Source: Iphinoe sp. HA4291-MV1 (GTDB lineage Bacteria; Cyanobacteriota; Cyanobacteriia; Cyanobacteriales; Nostocaceae). Taken from it: 64,000 nucleotides of DNA. A program made the position numbers and the translations under genes. Position 1 is the first letter of the stretch, and every line of letters begins with the position of its first letter. The stretch spans positions 62,001-126,000 of the forward strand of contig JAHHHH010000001.1 of the NCBI GenBank assembly GCA_019359415.1. The letters run 5' to 3'. Below the pieces are notes generated by a model. That model saw nothing but the letters and a program-made list of their open reading frames with translations. It was not told the DNA's origin and did no database searches. This document shows, one piece after another, positions 25,619-35,514 of the stretch.

Positions 25619-28549
25619 TCATAGCCAATCACCTATCAGCACAAAAGGTGACCAATAAAATGGATGCCTATACTCACCTCTTCCATTCTGCAATAGGTCA
25701 AGTTGAGCTTGTCTGAGTGCTTCAGCTTTCGTTACCTGTTGTTTGACAAGATGCTCGTAGAACTGACCCATAAACAAAGCAGTGGATTTATCATTTACTG
25801 ACCACAGCGATGCAAGTGTACTAAATGCTCCTGCTCTTACTGCTACGCCAGCCAGCCCCAAAGCAGCCCGTTTATCCCCTGTGGCTGTCTCGCAAGCACT
25901 GAGGACAAGTAATTGAATCGGGTCAGGTCTACTTTGTTTCCTAGTTTGAAGTAATTCCTGTAACTCATTGACCTTAATAGGAGCATCCGATGCACTGATA
26001 AATGTCTCCTGCGGATTGGAACTGAAGTTACCATGAGTTGCAAGGTGGACTATGGGATAAGGAGACGAGTAGAGCTTACTCTGTAAATTCTTGCTTTTGA
26101 ATTGCTCATCTAAGATTTCTTCAGAATTAGGCAAAATTTGTTTTATTTTCTCTACCTCATTTCTGACATTTGGCAGTGGCTCAAAATTAAAGGTATTCCC
26201 CTCAATAGAAAATGTACTACCTCTGGTCAAGCCTCCAATGAGAGCTTTAAACTGTTTTTTTTCCAAAGGGTTGGGACTTAATAGTTGCAGTGCTGGAGTG
26301 ATGGCGACTGCATATTTCTGCGCAAGGTACTGTTTACCGTCCCACAAAGCTGACATTGGAATATCTCGTAAGGAACCATCCAGTACAAAGACTAAGGTTT
26401 TAATTTGCTCTGAGTTCAAGTATTTCTCGGCTGGTCGAATTAGCCAGTCATAAAGCTGACCAGATAAAGGCTCATATTTGTTGCGACCAGAATCCCTTTG
26501 TGTCAGATATCTTCGCAGTTGATTGAGCGTAAGTTCTAACTGACTCCTGTTGATAGAAGTTGTGTATTTAATCCATTTTTGCTGATTGGGTAACGAGAGT
26601 ATGACTTCTAATCTATCTTCTAGAATGATTGGATAAATAAATGCTGTATTCGGATCTAACTTGTTCAATGTTGCTTTCAGGTCTAACTTGTCATCGTCCA
26701 GCTTCAACTGCACTATTTGGCTCAGGTTACAATTGAGAAAATTTTCCAGCTCAGCTAGCTGGAGGGAGTCAATCGCATTAATGGCATCTTTAAAAATTTC
26801 TGAGTTCAGTTTAGGATTATCCCCAGTCGGCAATAGCAAATCAACTAGCTGGCGGTAAATAGGTTCGACATTTTCCCGAAAGGAGAATTGTACATCTGGA
26901 TCGATGGTGAGCAAATCATTACGAACGAACTTGAGGGAGTTAAACGCATCTTTATAAGCAGCGATCGCTCTTTTTTTATCCCCTTGTTTTTCCCACAAAC
27001 GCCCCAACTGCCATTCCCAACGGTAGCGAACATCAGGAGCTTGGATTTCCTCTGCTAACAAAAGAGCTTGCTGAGTCAGGTTTTGAGCTTTTGACGACTT
27101 TTCGGTTAACTCGTAAAGCTCACCCAGTTGTCCCAAGGCATAGGATTCGGCTTTGCGGTCTTTCAAACTACGAGTCTGTTGAATCGCAGTGGCTATCATC
27201 TGTTCGATTTCCTGCGATGAGGGAGGAGGTGTGATTTCGCTTCGCTCTGAGGGGTGTTTTTTGAGCTGGTTTAGGCGATCACAATTTAACCATAAAGCTT
27301 GTTTTTTGTACCATGAAAATGAACTATTGTCAATATCAGGTAAAAGACAATTCAGACTCCGGGCAAAGTTGAGTCTAGCATAGATATTTGTTGTACTGGC
27401 AGGTAAGCTGGTTAGCGATCGCTGAATTTGAGGTCGCAGTTTGGCAGCTTCTAACCATTCCCCAGTTTCCACCCAGAGGCTAAATAGATTTAGTTGAGCT
27501 TGGAGTTGGAAATGAGGAGATGCGGCAGCCTGTTGATAATAATTGATAGCAGCACGAATATAATTTTTAGCGTCTTCTTGTTTATTAATTGCGATCGCTC
27601 TGTTAGCTAAGGCGCGTTTGGTATTACCCAACTCTAACCGTGCAGAGTTAGCAGCTTTCTTCAGTTGAAATTCTTGAGCCACTTGCAAACTCTTCTGCAA
27701 AGACTTCTCAGACATTGAAAGATTGCCAATGCGTCTAAGAGTTTCACCAAGGCTCTGCCATTGGGATGCTTTGAGGTTGGGATCTGATTCCTGTTGTATA
27801 ATCTGCTCTATCCGCTTTATCACTTGCTCGACGTTTTGGAATTCCACTAGCGACTGATGGCTTAACTCTGCAAGTGTTTGACGGCTTAACCCTAACCATT
27901 GTAGTGCTACGATTTCGTTAATTAAGCTACCAACAACACCCGCATGATTACCAGCTTTTTCGTAGGTAGCCTCTGCTTGCTTCCAGCTTTCTAGAGCAAG
28001 AGACCAATGTCCCCTTGCCCATTGCAAACGACCTTGGGTGTTCCAAGTTTTCGCAAGAACATCTAAGTAAGCCTGGGTATGAGTTGTGTTATTCTGATGT
28101 TCCAGCAACTGACGACTTTGCGCGATCGCCTTCTCTGCTTCTTCCCACCGCCCCAGGTGCTGATAAGCCAAGGAAAGATAGCGCAGCACCAGCGCTTGAT
28201 TGAGATTATCTCCTTGGCTCTTGGCAAATGCTTGCTCAAAGATCCCTATTGCTTCGGAAAACTGTTCGGCATTGTAAAGCTCTATACCCTGTTGTAGTAA
28301 TGTTTGGGTGTTGGAAGTCGGAGCGATCGCCTCAGAGGGACGGGCACTTTGCGCCGTTGCGTAATTATTTCCTGCAACCCCTTGAGCTAGCAGAACTGGG
28401 ACAGATAAAGTTGTAATTAATCCCAAAATTGTTAGAAAGATTAATCTCAGTATCCGGCGGTACACCCTAAGTAGATTATGGTGTGGGAGGATGTCACTGC
28501 AGACTACAGCGACTGTCTTCAGCCACGAGAAAAACTTCCCCTTTTTCAT
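25619..28549 (-). CDS. TPR-repeat protein with C-terminal CHAT domain
   Basis: 976 residues. After a hydrophobic N-terminal segment (about 30-55) come tandem TPR helices to about residue 600 (e.g. ALVLRYLSLAYQHLGRWEEA, WQSLGETLRRIGNLSMSEKS). The C-terminal CHAT domain has VHLATHG (His839) and LLVLSACETATG (Cys886), with the usual end FYWSPFVLIGDWL. It is thus a candidate active protease, on the outside if the segment is a signal peptide. The ATG lies inside the upstream haemagglutinin-like gene (56-bp overlap). A GTG at 28465, after that gene's stop and just before the hydrophobic segment, is a plausible true start. TPR-CHAT genes next to haemagglutinin-like genes are a recurring cyanobacterial arrangement. 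Confidence 0.88.
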   Translation of the reverse strand: MKKGKFFSWLKTVAVVCSDILPHHNLLRVYRRILRLIFLTILGLITTLSVPVLLAQGVAGNNYATAQSARPSEAIAPTSNTQTLLQQGIELYNAEQFSEAIGIFEQAFAKSQGDNLNQALVLRYLSLAYQHLGRWEEAEKAIAQSRQLLEHQNNTTHTQAYLDVLAKTWNTQGRLQWARGHWSLALESWKQAEATYEKAGNHAGVVGSLINEIVALQWLGLSRQTLAELSHQSLVEFQNVEQVIKRIEQIIQQESDPNLKASQWQSLGETLRRIGNLSMSEKSLQKSLQVAQEFQLKKAANSARLELGNTKRALANRAIAINKQEDAKNYIRAAINYYQQAAASPHFQLQAQLNLFSLWVETGEWLEAAKLRPQIQRSLTSLPASTTNIYARLNFARSLNCLLPDIDNSSFSWYKKQALWLNCDRLNQLKKHPSERSEITPPPSSQEIEQMIATAIQQTRSLKDRKAESYALGQLGELYELTEKSSKAQNLTQQALLLAEEIQAPDVRYRWEWQLGRLWEKQGDKKRAIAAYKDAFNSLKFVRNDLLTIDPDVQFSFRENVEPIYRQLVDLLLPTGDNPKLNSEIFKDAINAIDSLQLAELENFLNCNLSQIVQLKLDDDKLDLKATLNKLDPNTAFIYPIILEDRLEVILSLPNQQKWIKYTTSINRSQLELTLNQLRRYLTQRDSGRNKYEPLSGQLYDWLIRPAEKYLNSEQIKTLVFVLDGSLRDIPMSALWDGKQYLAQKYAVAITPALQLLSPNPLEKKQFKALIGGLTRGSTFSIEGNTFNFEPLPNVRNEVEKIKQILPNSEEILDEQFKSKNLQSKLYSSPYPIVHLATHGNFSSNPQETFISASDAPIKVNELQELLQTRKQSRPDPIQLLVLSACETATGDKRAALGLAGVAVRAGAFSTLASLWSVNDKSTALFMGQFYEHLVKQQVTKAEALRQAQLDLLQNGRGEYRHPFYWSPFVLIGDWL

Positions 28550-31500
28550 TTATCACCCACCCTTGCGCCTCTAGAATTTTGTCAGGCACAGTTGCTACGG
28601 TTTTTCTTTGTCTACTTGTCCCCGTCTGTGTTGACGCTGGCACATCTTCCCAAATATTACTGCTGCTCAGCGGTTCGTAAGGATTAACAGCTAATCCCCC
28701 TTTACCAGTAAAAGCCAACGATGACCGTTTTCCAGCCGTTTGTGTTCCAGTTGCTTGACAACCCTGTGCCACTTGCACGTTGACTGGCTCTGCAGGTAAC
28801 TGGACTAACCCTTGACTGGGGTCAACATCTGGTGTGTTAATAGTCACCACACCACTTAAGGAAGGGTTAGTTTGCGAGATGGCAGTGATATCATTAGTTG
28901 TCAGTAGACTGGGTTTGAGTTCAGTTGGATCAGTTGTTCCCAACAGCTGTTGAAGTTCTTCTCGACTGCGTGGTACCATCCCAAAGATACCAGTAGCATT
29001 GATAGTAATCTTACCTCCTTGACCACTGAATGCATTGGCAGTGATATCGCTATTTTCACCAGGGGCAGCAACAATGAAGCCATCTAGGGCGTTAATGGTG
29101 ATGTTGCCGCCATTGCCGCTACCTTCGGCAGTGCCAGCTGAAGTTGAAATTTGACTATTGCGACGCAGAAGCAACAAATCCTTTAGATTTAGAGTAATAT
29201 TGCCACCATCAGACGAGGTGGTTTCACCAAAGAGCTTGCCTTTGTTATCCAATTTGATGGAACGAGCTGTTATTTCCAGGTCACCTGCCTGTCCTGAGCC
29301 TTTACTGCTCACATAGATTCCACTATCACCACCAACAGTACCTAATTTTTCCTGTGCGCTTTGTATACCAGAACGAGAACGAGAACGAGACCTTTTAGCT
29401 ACTTCGTTAAATATTTCATCAAAATTGGGGTTAGTGCCTGAGATGGTGATGCGATCAGAGACGTTGAGGGTGATATTACCTGCATTACCTTTGTCTGAGG
29501 CACTACTGAGTAGTTTGCCGCCACCAGTCAACTCAACGATACGGGCCTTTACAGTAATTTTTCCTCCTGGAAAAGCTCCTTGAGTTTCTGCCTTTAAACT
29601 CCCCCCATCCGCTACACGCAAAATATCAGTATTAACAACGATGTTACCAGCGGGACCTTCGGCTTTTGGAGCAGTAGTCGTCACTAATGTGCTGTATACT
29701 GCCTGGGGACGGATGTTCTTAAATAATGAGTCATTAGAAAATAATGGATTTTTGCCGGAAATTTCAACTATATCTGTAGCGTCGATTTGAATGCTACCGC
29801 CAAAACCGCCACCAAACTTGCCCTCCGGGTCATCGGACGTTTTAGCTGCTATTTCTGAACCATCAGTGATAAAAACTGACCGCCCGAATATAGAGATATT
29901 TCCAACATCGGATTTTGGCTCTTTGGTGCGGATATCAGTTGTGACCAAGCTAGATTGCAATGACACCGGACCATTGGATCGCAATGTGATATTTCCAGGA
30001 TTCCTCTGTTTGTCATAATTTGTGGCAGCGAGTTGACTATTGTTAGCTAAAGACACAGAGGCATCACCTTGTAATAGTATGTCTCCGGCACCACCATTTT
30101 GGGTGATGCTGGTGGTAACAAGATTAGCATTTGATAAAGAGATAGAACCTTTGGCTTTCAGTGAGATATTTCCGCCACCCATTCCCCTACCCCCGCTGTA
30201 CGTGGAGATCACCTTATTGTCACGGTCTACCTCCCCTACTACACCCTCCCCAATTAAAGAGATAGAGCCATTAGCTTCCAATGATATGTTGCCGCTACGT
30301 CCTCGGCCAAAACCATTATCACCACCGTCATATTTATAATTACTAGCATCCAGTGCAGGCTTATCTTCTAGAGTCGGATCACCACCTGGCAGCTTGTAAG
30401 CTGGATTACTAATATAAATATCTCCTGCCTTGATATTAATGTCACCAGCATTACTCGTTGTTCTGCCCAAGGTACGGGTGCGAAGACGTCCGCCACCAGT
30501 CAGTTCAAATCTATTTGCATAAATGTTAATATCACCTCCTTCACCCCTAGCATTAATAGCAACTACATTCTCTACCAAGCTGTTCTGATTGATTGTCATT
30601 AGCCCAGTAGCATTAAGGTTAATATCTCCAGGAACAAAACTGTTGGCTATGGTTATCACGCTCGGTTTGATACCAGCAGAAATGCGACTTTCTCTTTCTA
30701 TCTTTAAGTTCCTGGCGGTAATTCCCACACTACCGCTACCTCTATCAGCTACATCAACCTTAGCTGCATTAGTCAGCAATACATCCGCTCTTTCAACATC
30801 TAGTGGATAACTCAAGGAAAAATTGTTGCCATTAAGCTGAAGCCCCACTGTTCCTGCTCCTGCCAATCCTCCCAACTCAACCCGACCATTTGCAGCCTGC
30901 AAAGAGCCGCCATCTAACCTCACATGACCACCCACGAGCGCTAAAGTTTTACCGGGCTGCACCAGTAAACCAACAACTTGACCACTGCTATTTTTTGCTT
31001 GGGATTGATTTTGGATGCTTCCCGCATTTCCTCCATATTGTAAGCCAATCGGAACGCTGATAGTCAGTAGGGGTGTGGTTTGAGGACTGCTAGCACTAAA
31101 CTCCGTACCATCAGCAAATTTCAGGCTACTCGCCGTACTTGCGAGGAAAGAACCACCGATATTCAGTGAAGCATTGGGACCAAAAATAATGCCATTGGGA
31201 TTGAGTAAAAACAGGTTGGACCGTCCGTTGGCGCGAATTAACCCATCAATATTAGAAATAGACTTACCTGTGACACGGCTGATGATATTCTCAACTGTCA
31301 AAGCATTGTTGAAATAAGCCGTACCGCCTGTAGGAATGGAAAATTGCTTAAAGCTATGAAAAAGATTGTTGCCTACTGTGGTACCACCTGTAATCTCGCA
31401 GTTACTGCAATTGGGTGGAACGATGGAGTTATTGGGTAGGGTAGCATCTGGAACAATCTGTGCCGCACATGGTTTGGTGGTTAACAGATAAACTAAGACG

Positions 31501-31580
31501 CCCCCACTGAGTAGCCAGTATGTGATGGGAAAGCGTTGCATAAAATCGAGGGCTTTTACTTTGGGGTAGCTTACTTTCAT
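28494..31580 (-). CDS. Filamentous haemagglutinin-type TPS exoprotein (paralog 1)
   Basis: 1028 residues, ATG at 31580 after GGAGAG. Signal peptide, then the two-partner-secretion domain of about residues 40-160: NNLFHSFKQFSIP, ALTVENIISRVTG and LFLLNPNGIIFG. The long middle part is beta-helix repeats (GNITLNVSDR, GGNISLKAKGSIS). The C-terminus is conserved with the next paralog (QGWVINEKGEVFLVAEDSRC). Proteins of this type are exported through a TpsB outer-membrane pore and stay on or leave the cell surface as adhesins. No TpsB gene lies in the window. It lies 18 bp downstream of its paralog and runs into the TPR-CHAT gene, so the three are probably one transcript. Confidence 0.9.
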   Translation of the reverse strand: MKVSYPKVKALDFMQRFPITYWLLSGGVLVYLLTTKPCAAQIVPDATLPNNSIVPPNCSNCEITGGTTVGNNLFHSFKQFSIPTGGTAYFNNALTVENIISRVTGKSISNIDGLIRANGRSNLFLLNPNGIIFGPNASLNIGGSFLASTASSLKFADGTEFSASSPQTTPLLTISVPIGLQYGGNAGSIQNQSQAKNSSGQVVGLLVQPGKTLALVGGHVRLDGGSLQAANGRVELGGLAGAGTVGLQLNGNNFSLSYPLDVERADVLLTNAAKVDVADRGSGSVGITARNLKIERESRISAGIKPSVITIANSFVPGDINLNATGLMTINQNSLVENVVAINARGEGGDINIYANRFELTGGGRLRTRTLGRTTSNAGDINIKAGDIYISNPAYKLPGGDPTLEDKPALDASNYKYDGGDNGFGRGRSGNISLEANGSISLIGEGVVGEVDRDNKVISTYSGGRGMGGGNISLKAKGSISLSNANLVTTSITQNGGAGDILLQGDASVSLANNSQLAATNYDKQRNPGNITLRSNGPVSLQSSLVTTDIRTKEPKSDVGNISIFGRSVFITDGSEIAAKTSDDPEGKFGGGFGGSIQIDATDIVEISGKNPLFSNDSLFKNIRPQAVYSTLVTTTAPKAEGPAGNIVVNTDILRVADGGSLKAETQGAFPGGKITVKARIVELTGGGKLLSSASDKGNAGNITLNVSDRITISGTNPNFDEIFNEVAKRSRSRSRSGIQSAQEKLGTVGGDSGIYVSSKGSGQAGDLEITARSIKLDNKGKLFGETTSSDGGNITLNLKDLLLLRRNSQISTSAGTAEGSGNGGNITINALDGFIVAAPGENSDITANAFSGQGGKITINATGIFGMVPRSREELQQLLGTTDPTELKPSLLTTNDITAISQTNPSLSGVVTINTPDVDPSQGLVQLPAEPVNVQVAQGCQATGTQTAGKRSSLAFTGKGGLAVNPYEPLSSSNIWEDVPASTQTGTSRQRKTVATVPDKILEAQGWVINEKGEVFLVAEDSRCSLQ

Positions 31581-31598
31581 ACTACTCTCCGTGAGAAT

Positions 31599-34169
31599 TT
31601 AACGCAGACTACAGCGACTGTCTTCAGCCACGAGAAAAACTTCCCCTTTTTCATTTCTCACCCATCCTTGCGCCTCTACAATCTTGTCAGGCACAGTTGC
31701 TACGGTTTTTATTTGTTTACTTGTCCCCGTCTGTGTTGACGCTGGCACATCTTCCCAGATGTTACTGCTGCTCAGCGGTTCGTAAGGATTAACTGCTAAT
31801 CCCCCTTTGCCAGTGAAAGCTAAAGATGACTGTTTTCTCGCCGTTTGTGTTCCAGTTGCTTGACAGCCTTGTGCTACTTGCACATTGACTGGCTCTGCGG
31901 GTAACTGGACTAACCCTCGGTTGAGATCTACATCTGGTGTGTTAATAGTCACTACGCCATTCAAGGAAGGGTTAGTTTGCGAGATGGCAGTGATATCATT
32001 AGTTGTCAGTCGATTGGGATTGAGTTCAGTTGTTCCCAACAGCTGCTGAAGTTCTTCACGAGTGCGTGGTACCATGCCAAAGATACCAGTAGCGTTGATA
32101 GTAACCTTACCACCTTGACCGCTGAATGCATTGGCAGTGATATCGTTATTTTCACCCGGAGTAGCAACAATGAAGCCATTAGGAGCATTGATGATGATGT
32201 TGCCGCCATTACCGCTACCTTGGGTAATACCAGCCGAAGTAGAAATTTGACTGTTGCGACGCAGAAGCAATAAGTCTTTAAGGTTCAGCGTAATATTGCC
32301 ACCATCAGACGAGGTGGTTTCACCAATGAGCTTACCATTATCCAATTTGATAGAACGAGTTGTCACTTCCAAGTTACCTGCTTGTCCAGAACCTTCAGCG
32401 GAAATAGACAAGGCGCTGGGAAATTCTTCCGAGCCAATGCTTCCTTTTCCACTAACCTCTACAGAATCAGCAGCGTTGACTATCAAATTCCCGCCAGGAC
32501 CAGAAGCAAAAGCTCTAGCCCTAACCTCTCCTCCGTTACGAACAAGCAACTGTCCGACATTTAAGGTTGCAGTTCCTCCCTTACCAGGACCAAAATTGTT
32601 GGCGGAGATTTCAGCCCCATTTTCGACAGTTAGTTTGCCAGTGTTAATTCTTAATTCTCCAGCGTCATTAGTAGATCCCCTTTCGGCTGAAACAAATATA
32701 CCACTTCTACTGTTATCCCGAGTTGCTGCTGGTGCAAAACCACTCAGTTGGATAGAATCTGAGGCATTGATAGTCACAGTTCCGCTTTTGCCTCCTTTAA
32801 AAGTAGCACTAGATATCTGTCCTCCCCCGAAAGCGGTAAGGAATTTAGTTTCGATAGTTATATTGCCTGCATCACCTGCATTGGGTATCGCTCTCTCTGC
32901 AACTTGAGTAAAAATGCCGCTAGTATTCCGACCATTTGGACCTGCTCCCTTGAGTTCTATTAAATCGGAAGCTCTTACTAGTACATTCCCTCCTCGACCA
33001 GCTCCAAATGTAGAAGCGTCTACCCGTGCTCCTTCTGTAATCGAAAGTCGTCTAGTTTCAAGGGTTATATTTCCACCATTGCCCATAGCTGACTCTAGGA
33101 CTTGAGAACCCAGACCACTGGAAATAATCTCACCGCTGGGTATAGACGTTGTTCCCACCAATTCTATAGAATCCAAAGCTTTCACCAAAACATCCCCAGC
33201 TCGACCTGTACCCAGAGCAAAGGTTCCAATGTTTGAACCTCCGCTTAATTTCAGAGACTCAGTAGCATTAATCAACAAATTTTCTCCTGTTCTTGTCCCT
33301 AAAGTGGCAGAAATAATTTGCGAATTATTAGTGAGGGTTATATTTCTGCCCTGTAGTTGAACAGTACCACCGCTAATTCCACTGATATTAATGACCGCCC
33401 CTTGAGACAGTTGAATATCTTGGAACTTTTCAACGCCTCCATAATCCAGAGCGTAGCCTGTTGGAATCTCGCGTAAATTGACCAAGCTATTTCCAGCAAC
33501 GCTACCTAGCTCAATTCTTCCCCCTACTGCTCTCAAATTGCCACCCATAAGGGAAACATTACCCCCCACCAGCGCTAGAGTTTTACTACTGGGAACTTGC
33601 AGACTTGCTTGAGATTGCTTCACAATCTCTCCAGGATTAGCTCCGAATTGCAAACCAATAGGAACACTCACCGTTAAGAGCGGAGAGTTTTGAGGAGTCG
33701 TTGCACTAAACTCTTTGCCATCAGCAAACTTCAGGCTGTTCGCTGTACTTCCTACGAACGAACCCCCAATCTGCAAACTGGCATTTCGTCCAAAAATGAT
33801 GCCATTGGGATTGATAAAAAACAGATTTGCAGTGCCGTTAGCTCGAATAGTGCCATCTATATTAGAGCGTGATCCACCTGTTACACGCGTAATGATATTT
33901 CTCACTGCTAAATCATTATTAAAAAAGGCAGTGTCTCCAGTAGTTCCACGAGTGAGTACAGAAAACGAAAACTCCCGAAAACTATGAAACAAATTGTTAC
34001 CCTGTCGAGAGCCTCCTTCAATGACTCTGGTGTTGCCTTGGGGTGTAACGGTAGAATTGACAGGGAGAGTATTATCTGGGACTATTTGCGCTACAGTTGG
34101 CTTGGAGACTAACAGCCAGAATAAAATACTCCCGCTCAAGAAGCAAAATCGCGAAATAGATGCTTCCAT
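31599..34169 (-). CDS. Filamentous haemagglutinin-type TPS exoprotein (paralog 2)
   Basis: 856 residues, ATG at 34169 after a strong AAAGGAGG. It has the same plan as the neighbouring 1028-residue protein: signal peptide, TPS domain (NNLFHSFREFSF, NIITRVTGGSRSNIDG, NLFFINPNGIIFG), beta-helix repeats, conserved C-terminus. The last roughly 250 codons are almost identical to those of paralog 1 while the middles differ in length and sequence, so the ends were recently duplicated or are homogenised by gene conversion. Expected to be surface-exposed. Upstream is a PEP-CTERM protein gene on the same strand. Confidence 0.9.
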   Translation of the reverse strand: MEASISRFCFLSGSILFWLLVSKPTVAQIVPDNTLPVNSTVTPQGNTRVIEGGSRQGNNLFHSFREFSFSVLTRGTTGDTAFFNNDLAVRNIITRVTGGSRSNIDGTIRANGTANLFFINPNGIIFGRNASLQIGGSFVGSTANSLKFADGKEFSATTPQNSPLLTVSVPIGLQFGANPGEIVKQSQASLQVPSSKTLALVGGNVSLMGGNLRAVGGRIELGSVAGNSLVNLREIPTGYALDYGGVEKFQDIQLSQGAVINISGISGGTVQLQGRNITLTNNSQIISATLGTRTGENLLINATESLKLSGGSNIGTFALGTGRAGDVLVKALDSIELVGTTSIPSGEIISSGLGSQVLESAMGNGGNITLETRRLSITEGARVDASTFGAGRGGNVLVRASDLIELKGAGPNGRNTSGIFTQVAERAIPNAGDAGNITIETKFLTAFGGGQISSATFKGGKSGTVTINASDSIQLSGFAPAATRDNSRSGIFVSAERGSTNDAGELRINTGKLTVENGAEISANNFGPGKGGTATLNVGQLLVRNGGEVRARAFASGPGGNLIVNAADSVEVSGKGSIGSEEFPSALSISAEGSGQAGNLEVTTRSIKLDNGKLIGETTSSDGGNITLNLKDLLLLRRNSQISTSAGITQGSGNGGNIIINAPNGFIVATPGENNDITANAFSGQGGKVTINATGIFGMVPRTREELQQLLGTTELNPNRLTTNDITAISQTNPSLNGVVTINTPDVDLNRGLVQLPAEPVNVQVAQGCQATGTQTARKQSSLAFTGKGGLAVNPYEPLSSSNIWEDVPASTQTGTSKQIKTVATVPDKIVEAQGWVRNEKGEVFLVAEDSRCSLR

Positions 34170-34218
34170 AAGCTGAAGCCTCCTTTGATAAGGATGGTTT
34201 TACATTTCATCGTATCTT

Positions 34219-34971
34219 TTATTCGGAGCGAGTAAGTTTGTTTTCAAAAATTCTTATCGAACGTCTATTGCGTTTGAGGAGTAATAATGCACCTAAAGTG
34301 CCAACACCCAATAGGGGAGTTGTTGCATTAGGTTCGGGAACTTTGATTGCTGTAAAACGGCTAACAACACCAGTAAAAAATCCATTTTGAGAATTCAGAT
34401 CGCGAACTCCTACATAAAATGAAGAGGTATCATCAATAATTACGCTTTTTAAATTTGATAAAGAATTGATGAGATCCAAGTTGCCACTAGGTTTAACTAA
34501 AATGCCAAGCTCAATAAAATCAGGAGAGTTTACGCTGTTCAACCTAGCCTCATACTTCACTCCATCAATAAATCCTTCTCCAGCTAAATAATTTGTAACA
34601 TTATCCGAAGTTATTAGAGAAGCTGTAAGTTCCCCTGGTTCAAACAAAAAAACTTTACCTGCTGTATCGCAGCCGGGAAGAAAATTTTTAGTTATGCATG
34701 TATATTTAGCGTCTCGAATAGCTCCCGGAAATTTTCCTAGATTAGGATCTGTATCTGAATCAGTTACAGAAGTCTTGAGAATAAACTCAAAGTCAGTTGC
34801 TCCTGCATTTGGACTTCCACTATACCTGAAAAGGTTTTCTAGTTGATCTAGATTTACTTCTTCTCCAGCTTGAGCTTGAGCAGACTCTGCAATAAAACAA
34901 GCTGCGACTGTCAAAACTGTGCCTACCGCTAAAACCTTCTTTAAGTTATTTAAACTCATTAAATAACCCAT
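34219..34971 (-). CDS. Exported PEP-CTERM sorting-signal protein
   Basis: 250 residues; the ATG at 34971 is supported by GGAGGT, and a second ATG four codons in is possible. The N-terminal signal peptide (VLAVGTVLTVAACFIAESAQA) is followed by a domain with two Cys residues that I do not recognise. The C-terminal tripartite sorting signal has VPEPNATTP, then a hydrophobic helix (LLGVGTLGALLLL) and a basic KRNRR cluster. PEP-CTERM proteins are processed by an exosortase and retained at or released from the cell envelope. It lies 49 bp upstream of the TPS paralogs on the same strand. Confidence 0.82.
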   Translation of the reverse strand: MGYLMSLNNLKKVLAVGTVLTVAACFIAESAQAQAGEEVNLDQLENLFRYSGSPNAGATDFEFILKTSVTDSDTDPNLGKFPGAIRDAKYTCITKNFLPGCDTAGKVFLFEPGELTASLITSDNVTNYLAGEGFIDGVKYEARLNSVNSPDFIELGILVKPSGNLDLINSLSNLKSVIIDDTSSFYVGVRDLNSQNGFFTGVVSRFTAIKVPEPNATTPLLGVGTLGALLLLKRNRRSIRIFENKLTRSE

Positions 34972-35514
34972 TGCTTTACCTCCAAAATTTCACAATCGAA
35001 TACGCATCTCTCACAAATGACCTAACACGATGTACCTGATGCTGTACCTTCAATCTCATCCAGCAGACTGTTTAGGAGAAAACACTTATTTATATCCCTG
35101 CTTTTCCAGTAGGTGGAGGAATTATTGCCAACGAAAGCACTCCTAGCCAAACCGGACTGTCGGCGTAACTTATTCTCGACCTTAATTTTCTGGTGTATCT
35201 GGGAATAATACATATCATCAAAACACAAATAACCGTAATTTCACTATTGTCTAAATTATTTTCATGAAAAAAATAAGATTTTTCCACAAAAGCTTTACAT
35301 ATTTTCCGTATTCCTGGTTAGACAACGGAGATAAAGTTACTAAAGGCTGTGCTGAATGCTGAGAAAGTGCCGATAGTGCGATGGGCAAAGCCCCGCCTTC
35401 GCCCAAAGGGCAACGCCAGAGGCGTTGGCGCAAGCCTGTCCGCAGGACTTACGCACAGCGTGTCGCAGACAAGAGCGATCGCTCTTAAATTCTCAGCTTT
35501 GTCAAATAGGTAGT
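34972..35514. other. Intergenic region with palindromic repeats
   Basis: 543 bp between the second sigma-like gene and the PEP-CTERM gene. About 35380-35490 is a GC-rich patch of dispersed palindromes (GCCTTCGCCC/GGGC, CGCCAGAGGCGTTGGCG and a HIP1 octamer). No gene could be supported. Confidence 0.6.
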
